A stretch of DNA of 64,000 nucleotides from Macquaria australasica (lineage: Eukaryota; Chordata; Actinopteri; Centrarchiformes; Percichthyidae): the NCBI GenBank assembly GCA_005408345.1, contig SEMN01000486.1, forward strand, positions 124,001-188,000. The letters run 5' to 3'. The position numbers were made by a program, and so were the translations under genes. Every line of letters starts with the position of its first letter. Positions within the stretch are counted from its first letter, which is position 1. The notes under the pieces were generated by a model that saw only the letters and a program-made list of their open reading frames with translations, did not search any database and was not told the DNA's origin. Of this stretch, positions 25,380 through 36,900 are shown piece by piece.

Positions 25380-26440
25380 TCACCTTAAGGATGTAGGCTA
25401 ATTAAGGTATTTTAATGGGATGTTTTAATTAATGGATACATGAATGGATTAAGGTATTATGAAGGGATTAAGAGTTTTTCACGACAGACATGAAGTGTGG
25501 TCACTTTGGTTTAGTTTTCACCAGTAGTGGAATAAGTACTTAAGTAAAAGTAGTAGTACCAGAAAGTAGAAATTCTCTGTTACAAGTCAAAGTCTGCTTT
25601 CAAACTTTTACTTTAATTCATAAGTATTAGCATCAAAATGTACTTAAAGTACTAAAAGTAAAAGTACTCATATTAAAATTATACTGTTGGATTATTGATG
25701 CATTAAACATCACTTTAATGTTGTGGCTGGTAAAGGTGGGACTCATTGTAACTACTTTTTATACTGCTGGGCATCTTAACATATAATGATACATCATAGT
25801 TGATCATATTTTGTATTAATATCTATAAAGTAAAGCTGTTTAATAAATGTAGTGAAGTGTAGTGAATTGTTTTCCCTCTGAAATGCAGAATTTGTACTTG
25901 AGTAATTTTCCATTGCTGGTTTTCACTGGAATCCCTTAAAATACCAGGAATCAATCCTTAATTAACTCTTTAAAACACCTTAATTAATTTACATATGGTG
26001 GTTGGTTTGCTGGATCTCACTGACCATTAATTTGAAAAAGACCTTAAAACGAAACCTTAATTTCCACAACGCTTAATGTAAATTTAAATAAAAGACCTTA
26101 ATTTCTCAATTAAGGTGAAAATTCAGGTATGCTTAGAATGGTATTTGGTTCATTTTAACCCCTTAACATTGTATAATTCATTTAGTGATCAATTAATGAA
26201 TGGATTGAGCTGGTGGTGTTGCAGATTTGGTGTGTAAATAAAATCAGTCTAATGTTTGTGTTAGCAACAGATCAACGTTTAAATTAAGGGTAAAGTCATG
26301 TAGTCCTTAATACTTAATTTGATAATTAAGAGCTCTGGAAATTAAGGGGTTTTCAAGAGATTTACTTTTCAAATTAAGGGGTCTCTTGCTAAGAGGTTTG
26401 GTGTGTTTTCAGGGGTATTTTAATCGATTCTTGTTTAATA
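25380..26440. repeat. TTAAGGGG-rich element, copy 2, split by a MITE
   Basis: The same family and orientation as 23215-23940. The two halves, 25380-25513 and 25927-26440, are separated by the hAT MITE at 25522-25918. This places related direct repeats on either side of drd4 exon 1. Confidence 0.65.
25522..25918. mobile_element. hAT MITE with perfect 8-bp target-site duplication
   Basis: Terminal inverted repeats cagtagtggaa and ttccattgctg (9 of 11 match) enclose the AGTACTT-type interior. The 8-bp sequence gttttcac occurs on both sides (25514-25521 and 25919-25926), the duplication length that defines hAT insertions. At 397 bp it has no coding capacity, so it is non-autonomous. Confidence 0.92.
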
Positions 26441-27335
26441 GTAAAAAAAATATATAAAATAAAATAATATAATCTCTAGTGTTTAAACTGAGGACACAAT
26501 CAGATTAAAGAGACCACATTTCCTATAATTCAGCCTCACAGATTTGGTATCTTTGGAAACTTCTTAAATAAAGTTTTGTTGGCTTTAAACCAAAGTGTCT
26601 GTGGGGATTAAAGGGTTTCAAATTAAAAGCCTCCGGAGAGATTAGGAGGCTAAAACATGTTAGCGAGGGCATTTTTTGCAGCGTAGAGTGAAGGGCTGTG
26701 GGTTAAAGTGAGCAGAGAGCTGCAGGGCCAGAACAGCAGAGAGGAGGAATCCCCCACTCAGACAGCAAACTGCAGGAATCCTCTGCTGCTGTTCAGTCTC
26801 AACATGTGGATTTCTTTAAATCCAGAGAGCAGAGTCACATCGGTGGAGGCAGATTACAACCAGAGTGAAACTATAAACCATTTTCTTCAGTTACAAGTTC
26901 ATACTCAATCACTGATCACATTTATAACAACACTCTAAACATATTGAAGAAAGTCTTAAAGATATACAAAAGGTCAACCAGAGTAGCAGTTTAAAGTGCT
27001 GCTAGCGCCCCCTACAGGCTGCAGTGTTCATTACAGCCACAATATAAACAAACAATATGAACAACTGAACAAAAGTCGCTAGCTGTTTGTTAACACCAAA
27101 TATCTTATTGAGAATGTTGTCGCTTACATCTTCAAAGTGCGGAGTACATGGTTACTAAGGCGTTGCTATGTGGTTGCTGGTGTTTATAGGTGGCTGATAA
27201 GTTGGCCTAGTTGCTGAGAATTTTAGGGTTCGTAGGTGCTGCCATAGTGTTGCCAAGTGGCTTCTAAATGGTTGCCAAGGTGTTATTAGTGGTTACAAGG
27301 GAGTTTTAAGTGAACTCTACAGTGTTAACAGGTTG

Positions 27336-27882
27336 GTTGCTATGGTGTTGAAACATAGCTGGGGTGGTTGCCGAGCAGTTGCTATGGTGTTGATATTATC
27401 ACCTGGGTGGTTGCCGAGCGGTTGCTATGGTGTTGATACATGGCTAGTGTGGTTGCCAAGTGGTTGCTATGGTGTTGATACATGGCTAGTGTGGTTGCCA
27501 AGTGGTTGCTATGGTGTTAATACATGGATGGGGTGGTTGCTGAGTGGTTGCTATGGTGCTGATTCAGGACCGGTGTGGTTGTTAAGTGGTTGCTATGGTG
27601 TTGATACATGACCGGTGTGGTTGTTAAGTGGTTGCTATGGTGTTAATACATGGCTGGGGTGGTTGCCGAGTTGTTGCTATGGTGCTGATTCAGGACCGGT
27701 GTGGTTGTTAAGTGGTTGCTATGGTGTTGATACATGACCGGTGTGGTTGTTAAGTGGTTGCTATGGTGTTAATACATGGCTGGGGTGGTTGCTGAGTGGT
27801 TGCTATGGTGCTGAAACATGGCTGGGGTGATTGCAGAGTAGTTGTTGTGGTGTTTATACATTTCTGGGGTGGTTGCTAAGTG
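27336..27882. repeat. 42-bp minisatellite ('gttgctatggtgttgatacatgg...')
   Basis: The anchor gttgctatgg or a close variant recurs at 27336, 27378, 27421, 27463, 27505, 27547, 27589, 27631, 27673, 27715, 27757, 27799 and 27841. The period is 42 bp (once 43). A three-unit (126-bp) block around the 'gctgattcaggaccggt' variant is itself duplicated (27557 and 27683). Degenerate units extend from about 27150 to 27990. An open frame across it is a repeat artefact. Confidence 0.95.
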
Positions 27883-30689
27883 GTTCCTGGAGTTTTTGCC
27901 ACATTGTTATCAGGTGATTGCTATGGTGTTGCCAGGTGGCCACTAACTTATTGCTTAGGTGTTACCATGTTGTCACTGCGGTGTTTCTAGCATTAGCAAT
28001 AAAGAATAAAAGAGTGGGAATGCTCCAGAAACAGGTGGAGTTGGTTCACTATAAACATAAATATTAAAAGTTTTAATTGTAGGTTAATTAATGTGAATGT
28101 TCACATATTTTGTCGATCCTTTAGATAAAAAATGAGTCTCCTCCAGGAGGCTAAAAATAGTCCTCAGAGTGAGGGAGGTCACACTGGGTCCCTGAGGAAA
28201 ACTGATCGGGTCGCTCTCCTCCACTCTGTGTTTTATGTCAATAAGACGTCTGAACGAGTTTGACCATTGACGATTGATGAACGATTCAGAGACAGAGTGG
28301 TTGTCGGGACGTCAGAGCTCAGCTGCTGTTTTCACTCAGTCAGTCAGAAATCACCGCCGCCAGTCAGACTGAACATCAGTCTGCCTCTCAGGAAACACGA
28401 GCTGAGATCAGATGAGAAGATGCAGTCACATGACCTCACCTGTTTCCAGGGGACACTGTTTTCTTTAAATCATTGCAGAGATCTTCTTAAACCTGTTAAC
28501 CTCCACATTATTACACACTGTTCAAACATACAGAATCTCTATACACACATTCATCAATTAAAGAACTGGAGTGTCATCTTATTGATTAATTGAGTTATTA
28601 AAGGAAAATCCTCTTTTTTTTGTTTTTATCCATGGATGGAGCTGATTTTCTGCTTAAGTAGAGTGTCATCACTGTGAGTGAGCTCTGAGTTCAACAAGAT
28701 GTTACACAGAAATGGTGCTTTTACAGATGTTAGCTTATGTGATTGCATAAGCTATTGCATGCACACTGTGAAGTTGCATAAGGAAAAAACCAATAACTTA
28801 ATAAATACATAGAAAGATAAATCGATTAATAAAAAGAAAACAGAGAAAACATTTTTATATATTCAAATAAGAACCCAGACCCAATATATAGTAAACATTA
28901 CATGAAAAACAATTCAAAACTAAAAAAAAAAAGAGAGATATTGCAGATCAGATTTCACCTTATCAGCTACAGATGTCCACACATTGATGGTGGTTCTCCT
29001 TATTGATGTTTCTATACAAAGTATGTCAAGGAAATAAAATAAAAAGGACATGAAGGACAACTACTTGCCTGCTGAAAACTCAGTTTGTAAATATAAAGAC
29101 ACAATGGGACTCAGGAGGTCGTGTCGTTGCTGTTGTTTCTGGGAATTTGAGGGTTTTAATGACCTGATGAGTAATGAGATTTACTCATTACTCTTTATAT
29201 TTTGATCATTTTCAGTCCAAAAATACCAAATAACAAATATTATGAAGGGATTCAGAATTTCTCCTCCAAAATTGTTTTTTTTTTTTTACATTTAGAACAT
29301 CATATAGGAACAAAATGTGATTTCTTTTTTTAAATCCTCCAAAAATTGTAGAGTCTGGTTGGTGGCTAATCACACATTCCTTACAGAGGTGGGGATGTGA
29401 AGGAAACTAACTCTGATATGATTTTGATTTCTTTATTAATTAAAAATGCAATGAAATAGTCATAAATGACAGATTTTTCTGACACAAAATCTGTGTCAAG
29501 ACAGGGTCAAATTTGTTTTAGTAAAAAAAAACAAAATCTGGTTACAGTTTCCTTCAGTGTTGCTCAGTCAGTCAGTATTTTTTCAGACTGTTTTCACATG
29601 TTTTATCATTTTCCTCCTTCCGCTGCCCTCCAGTTTGCTTCAGGATCTAACAGATGCTTCAACATCCTCCTCTTCATCCTCCTCCTCCTCCTCCATCACA
29701 TCCCTCCATCCTGACCCTCCTGCCTGTGGCTGAGAGCAGAAGGAGCAGAGGAAAGAAAAGAGGAGCTGTTAGTCTGATGATATAAGTTTCTTCCTTTCTA
29801 CCAACACGTAAGCAGCTGCAACGTCATTCTTCACTTTTAGCTGCAGTAACTCAACAACTTGTAACTTGGTTCTTCCCAGAACCTGAACTTTAAGGAACCG
29901 TTGGTACGAGGTTCTTCTTGTGTTTCCACTTTATTTTACAAATTGGGACATTTCACATATACGTCATTACAAAGACGACAGAGGGACGACTTCATTTTTA
30001 TGTTCTGTTTGGTAGAAGAAGAGTTGTGGACAGACAACAATGGAGCTGATGTTGTTATTGGTTTTCTACCAGGTTTACTCTGGATCCAGGTCCCCGCTGA
30101 GACCGCCGCAACTTGGTTGGTGGTCGAGTCACTTGCACTGCAGCATTGTGATCCTTTATTCTTCTATAATCTGGTTTGATCTCTTTACTATATCTTGCTT
30201 CGTGTTGAATGTCTGAGAACTCTCCTGGTTTCTGCCCGCTGACTCCTGCTCACTCTGAACCTCCTCCCCACAAACACCGATGAGGACCAGGACTCATGAA
30301 GGCGAGGAGGTGATTTCTAATTAGAGTTTTTAATTTTGAGGCCTTGTTGTCTGCATTGGTGATGGATCAGCTGAGCAGTGATGTCATATAAACCTCCAGG
30401 GAGACGGAGCGGAGTTGGACACACCTCCTGTCTGTCCTCAGAAATACGACATAACCCCATTTATAATTCAGTGTTACAGAATAGTTGAGTTTACCTTCCA
30501 GCAGCTGTGAAGACACTGAACCAGTCTGATGCTCCTGTGTCTGTTTTTGGCTGCTGGTGACATTTAACTCCAGTTTGTAAAAATCAGAGACATGAACCAC
30601 AAATGATCTTATCATCCCAAGTGACCCATCATTCCTTTAAGGAAAAAAAATATTTTAACTTGGCATATTTCCCGTAAATGTGGTTATTG

Positions 30690-31290
30690 TGGCTCTGGGA
30701 CCTTCTCAGTGATAACTAGGACTTCCTCTGGGACACACAGAGCCCGTTCAAGGACCACTGGAACCTCCTCAAGGACCTTTACCACTGGGATCTCTTCAAG
30801 GAACACTGGAACCTTCTCAAGGATAACTAGGACCTCGTCTGGGACACGCAGAACCCATTCAAGGACCACTTGAACCTCTTCAAGGACCAGTGGAAAGACC
30901 TACAAACTCCTTAAGGACCACTGAAACCTCCTAAAGTATCTCTACCACCAGGATCTCTTCAGTGACACTAGAACCTCCTCAGGGACCACTGGAACTAGTT
31001 ACAGTACAAGGACCCCTGTGACCCTTCTCAAGCATCATTGAGACATTGAGGACCCCTGGAACCACCCCAAGGACCACTGGAGTTCTTCAGTGATCAATGG
31101 AACCTTCTCAAAGATAACTAGAACCATCTCAGGGACCATTGGAACCACATTACAGAACCACAAAACCTTGTCAAGGACCATGGGACCTGCTCAAGGACCC
31201 ACATAAACACCCCAATGACCACTACAACCTCCTTTAGGACTGTTGAAACCTCCTGAAGGCCCTTTAAACCTACTCAAGGGCAGGGAAAAG
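30690..31290. repeat. Degenerate minisatellite ('ctcaaggaccactggaacct')
   Basis: Irregular units of about 25-30 bp. A longer block starting 'gataactagg' recurs 111 bp apart (30711 and 30822). A few more units occur at 31850-31940. The orientation is uniform, and no gene is implied. Confidence 0.8.
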
Positions 31291-33900
31291 GTGAAAACCA
31301 ACAATGAATGTATCCCGATATCCTTGAAGTATCACACTGAAATAAAACAAACACTTCTTCTTCTAAGAAAAATAATAAAATCTAAAGTGTTCAGTAAGAG
31401 ACTGAATTAGTTCATGAAGTTTTGAACAGAAACTTCCTGCAGGCAGCTGTTTCAGCAGCAGAAATGAAGTTTCCTGGAGGTTCATTTGTTTAAAATTAAA
31501 GGTGTGTTTGTGTTCGGGAGGCGGAGCTGAACAGGAGCTGGTGACGGCGGCGTTCATCAGAAACCTCGCTCAGGGTAATGAAAAACAAAGTGTTTTCTAC
31601 TCCAGATCATTTAGACGATATGAGAAACGTCAGAAACAGACGACCACATTGGGATGTTTCATTTCACGGAGCATGTTTTAATTTGTGGCAACAGAGATGA
31701 GACGGCGGCTCCTGATGACATCAGCTCAGCCTCCGTCTGTTTTACATCCTCTGATGAATAAAACTGATCACATGAACCTGATGGATCCTCTGGATACACT
31801 CTGTCTCCGGCTGTTGCTCTGATTATATTTATTATCTATAAAATGTTCTCAAGGAATGCCCTCAAAGAGCACTAGACCTCCTCAAGGACCCCTAGGGAAA
31901 CCCCAAGCACACCTGGAACCTACTCAAGGACCTCTATACCAGTCACTGAAAGCATAACATTACAACTGACAAAATTTATCAGCAAATCAAAATGACTTTA
32001 ATGAAAGAAAAAATGTTCATGAGCCAAAAAATCTCAGGAGGGTCGATCAGCTGCATAACAAGAACACAGGAAGTAAATAACATGTACTTCCTGTCACATG
32101 TCAGGGAGCCCAACAGAGGACAACACTCCAGAGAAACTCAGTCATATTCAAGTTATAGTTTGCTTTGTTAGTCATCAGTAAATTAATTTGCTGAACAGTT
32201 CGTTTTCCTTTCTGAGTGTCTCCGTTTCACCAACATGTTTCTGCTGAGTGTTGCATTGTGGGCAGCAGTCGATTTGTGACATTTTAACAGAGAGGATGGT
32301 GGCCTGTGCAGGTGATTGAGACTAAACTGTACCTTGAATTAAGTAACTGTAGCAGCTGAGTGCGGTGCGATCAGTGCAGGTTAATGTCCTCGGTCACGTC
32401 ACCTGCTCCACTCTCAGGTTACACCAAACAACAACAAAATATAGTGAAAACTAGATCTTCAGAAAATATTTAGTTACAGAGGTGGTTTGGTCTGAGGGTG
32501 TATCTTCAGCAGACGCTACTGAATGATCATAGAAATATTACAGGAATACTACAGGCAGCAGTGTGTCTCTATGATCCTCTCGCTCTTCTGCAACTTCACG
32601 TTGCTACTTGTCACTTTGATCATGAAGATGACACACTATAGAGTATATAGGCTACAATATAGTATAGAATTGAGTATTTATAGTATATAGTTTAGAGAAT
32701 ATTATAGATCCAAGAGGAAACTGACAGAAGAGTGGGACTGAGGGGAATCTCATGAAGGACCACTGGAGGCTGCTTTACTGACTGAAGTTCTCTGCTGCCA
32801 CCTGCTGGTCATCTTTAAACATCACAACAACAACAAGAACACACCGGCTCCATTTCCCTTTTTCTTTTTAATGTTTTATATTTGGATATCTTCCACATCC
32901 ACATATCAGGACCACAGCTGTATACTGGGACACAGTTCACTTTGATGAGATTTTTATTAATCTTCTGTGCACAAGTTAATGTCTTGTGTGCATAAGATAC
33001 AAAATATTATCTTTCTGGACCTCTGAGGCGCCGTAATATCTCAGTTTTAACATACAGTGCTTCAGACAATACAGATGTTGCAAACATGTTTTCTGCTTTA
33101 AAACAACAAATACAGAAATGTGTCTGCTGAAGAACAGACTGCTGGAAGACTGAAACACTGAACCAGGATGTAGACGAGACAAAAACATGCAGTCGACATG
33201 AGGGGTTAAACACCTGAAGGAGCCAGTTTAACTAATCCTGAGCTAAACCACAGCTGAGCTGGCCGAAAACTAAAAGACGGAGCCGCAGAGGACGTGGACT
33301 TCAATACAGACAGTAAGCAAACACACAGCTGCAAGTTAACACAAAGTAACTAACAGACAAGGAAGCAGAAAGTTTCTAAATCAACAACAGAAACTTTTAA
33401 ATAAGCTGAACTGATGAAACTGAAGAAAACAAACAGGCTTTGCGCAGCAGCCCCAGCATTAAGGGTCAAAGGTCAAAAACAATAATGTAGTTCAATTTAG
33501 TGTAGGACTTACAAACATTTCTCATCATCATGATCACTGCAGTATCGCAGTTAGACTGCCCCCTACTGGACTGTAAAGGAGTTGAACACGCTGATTTGTT
33601 CAGATTTTATATCATCCGAAAGCTACATTTTACTGAAAGAAAAAAAACATGTTTGTCAACAAAAAATATAGCCAGTTTACTGCAGTGTAACAGCGTCCAA
33701 TCATGTGGTTTGAATTTTGGTGGGGGGACGGGGCTTAGCTTTACATCAGGATCACTGATTGGCTCTTTCAGGCTCAATGAGCCAAAAAGATTGAACAGGT
33801 GTTTGACTTTGAGTTCAGTCTGAGGATTTGGCAGCTTGTTTCAAAGACACAGTGAAGATTTTTGTGACGTCACGTGACAGCACATCCCGTCATGATGTCA

Positions 33901-36900
33901 TCACTCCCCCGGGTCACTGAAGCCGTCACTGAGCAGGAAGTGAGGTCGGAGCAGGGACAGGATGGGCCCCCGTGGAGCCCCGGCCAGGCTGAATGCCTTG
34001 TCCACGCTCACGCCGCGGGACCGCAGCGTCCGCAGGGCGTCGCAGCAGCTTTCCCTGCCGCCGCATGACATTACCAGGACGATGCTGAGAGGGCTGTCCA
34101 ACATGCTGAACCTCCGCCGCATCTCGCCGAGCTGAGCCGAGAAACTCTGCAGAGGAAGGATGTGAGAATGTCTGAGCTCAAAACATCTGAAACTTTAAGT
34201 CATCTTTGGAAAAATCTTCTGCATGAATTAAAAAGTAAAGGTGACGTATAGGCGGGATGTTGCTGTGAGTACCCGAGCGGCCTGTCGGCTCGCCGGCATT
34301 GGGTCAGTGTCGGGCCGGATGACGGCGTCCCCGCAGAACATGACTCTGAGCTGCTCTGACGGACAGAAAGCTACGCGCTGGTCCAGCAGAGCCGAGAGAA
34401 CACCTGGACCAATGACAAGGAGACTGATTGACCCTCACTTGGACACCTATCAATACATTATCAATCATTATCAAAAACACTTTGACTTCTGGTTAAACTT
34501 TTAGGAGGAAATTACACAAGCTGAAAGCCACCAGAGTTTCTAATAATGTTTATGATCAATATTTCAACATCATCACCAGTACAACCAAGTATTGGGGCCA
34601 CTGTTTTGAGGTTTTCAGTACAAAGTTGAAAATTTATGAGAAAAAAGTTTTGAGAAAATGTTTTTATAATATACCGAGAATAAAGTCGTAATATTTCTTT
34701 GGTCCCAACATAAATATCTCAACAACTAGTTGATGACTTGCCATGAAATTCATGTTCCCCAGACGATGAATCCTACTGGCTTTGAATGTTTGCTGTAAAA
34801 CCCCCAAACAACAACGTCCTCTTTTGTTTGCCTATTTAGAGATCATGTTTTTCTCAGAATAAGAAATTGGGTTTTGGTTGTGCGTCAATGTATTTTAAAA
34901 GACTGTTTCGGATCATTATCCCAAGATGATGTTTTAGTTATTTCAGTCTCAAAATTTTCAAACTGTTATCACCTGATAAAGACTTTTATCTCATGTCCTC
35001 TTTAACCAAATCAGGATTTTCAGGCTCCAAGATCTGACAGAGACTGTGATCAGCAGTAAAAACTCCTCAGAGCCTGGAAACCTCTGGAGGTTCATATCCA
35101 TCACACATCAGCTGTAATACATGACTTCCTGACCTTTCTGCGACGCCTGCGGCGCCTCGTTTCTGTCCGTCGAAAGGAAGAGCTGCACGTTGTTTTTCAG
35201 CAAACTCTCGATGAAATCCTCCTCGCTGGAAAAACAGAATCTGCTGACTTCAAGACCTGCAAACAGAGCGGCGACGACATCATGACAGAAAGTCATCAAC
35301 AGGACTACAAACTCCAACACTGATCAGCTGCTTACTGTAATTTGGCTGCTGAAGGTTAGAGTGAGATTACCGTAATGTCTGGTGCTGGAGATGATGGTTA
35401 AAGTGAGATTACCGTAATGTCTGGTGCTGGAGATGATGGTTAAAGTGAGATTACCGTAATGTCTGGTGCTAGAGATGATGGTTAAAGTGAGATTACCGTA
35501 ATGTCTGGTGCTGGAGATGATGGTTAAAGTGAGATTACCGTAATGTCTGGTGCTGGAGATGATGGTTAAAGTGAGATTACCGTAATGTCTGGTGCTGGAG
35601 ATGATGGTTAAAGTGAGATTACCGTAATGTCTGGTGCTGGAGATGATGGTTAAAGGGAGATTACCGTAATGTCTGGTGCTGGAGATGATGGTTAGAGTGA
35701 GATTACCGTAATGTCTGGTGCTGGAGATGGTGGTTAGAGTGAGATTACCGTAATGTCTGGTGCTAGAGATGATGGTTAGAGTGAGATTACCGTAATGTCT
35801 GGTGCTGGAGATGATGGTTAAAGTGAGATTACCGTAATGTCTGGTGCTGGAGATGATGGTTAGAGTGAGATTACCGTAATGTCTGGTGCTTCTGATGATG
35901 GTTAAAGTGAGATTACCGTAATGTCTGGTGCTGGAGATGGTGGTTAAAGTGAGATTACCGTAATGTCTGGTGCTGATGATGGTTAAAGTGAGATTACCGT
36001 AATGTCTGGTGCTTCTGATGATGGTTAAAGTGAGATTACCGTAATGTCTGGTGCTTCTGATGATGGTTAGAGTGAGATTACCGTAATGTCTGGTGCTGGA
36101 GATGATGGTTAAAGTGAGATTACCATAATGTCTGGTGCTGGAGATGATGGTTAGAGTGAGATTACCGTAATGTCTGGTGCTGGAGATGATGGTTAGAGTG
36201 AGATTACCGTAATGTCTGGTGCTGGAGATGATGGTTAAAGTGAGATTACCGTAATGTCTGGTGCTGGAGATGATGGTTAGAGTGAGATTACCGTAATGTC
36301 TGGTGCTTCTGATGATGGTTAAAGTGAGATTACCGTAATGTCTGGTGCTGGAGATGGTGGTTAAAGTGAGATTACCGTAATGTCTGGTGCTGGAGATGGT
36401 GGTTAAAGTGAGATTACCGTAATGTCTGGTGCTTCTGATGATGGTTAGAGTGAGATTACCGTAATGTCTGGTGCTGGAGATGATGGTTAGAGTGAGATTA
36501 CCGTAATGTCTGGTGCTGGAGATGATGGTTAAAGTGAGATTACCGTAATGTCTGGTGCTGGAGATGGTGGTTAAAGTGAGATTACCGTAATGTCTGGTGC
36601 TTCTGATGATGGTTAAAGTGAGATTACCGTAATGTCTGGTGCTTCTGATGATGGTTAAAGTGAGATTACCGTAATGTCTGGTGCTTCTGATGATGGTTAG
36701 AGTGAGATTACCGTAATGTCTGGTGCTGGAGATGATGGTTAAAGTGAGATTACCATAATGTCTGGTGCTGGAGATGATGGTTAGAGTGAGATTACCGTAA
36801 TGTCTGGTGCTGGAGATGATGGTTAGAGTGAGATTACCGTAATGTCTGGTGCTGGAGATGATGGTTAAAGTGAGATTACCGTAATGTCTGGTGCTGGAGA

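Larger units (their letters stand above)
26441..33900. other. Gene-free interval between drd4 and the nucleotidase-like gene
   Basis: No supported gene. It contains the 42-bp minisatellite at 27.3-27.9 kb, a degenerate 'ctcaaggaccactggaacct' tract at 30.69-31.29 kb with an outlier at 31.85-31.94 kb, AT-rich stretches, and low-complexity cct/tcc repeats at 29660-29700. Part of its right end must be the 3' UTR of the nucleotidase-like gene. Confidence 0.6.

Noticed and set aside
27333..27611. 92-codon open frame (MVAMVLKH...)
   Set aside because: Translation of the 42-bp minisatellite, with the period reflected in the peptide.
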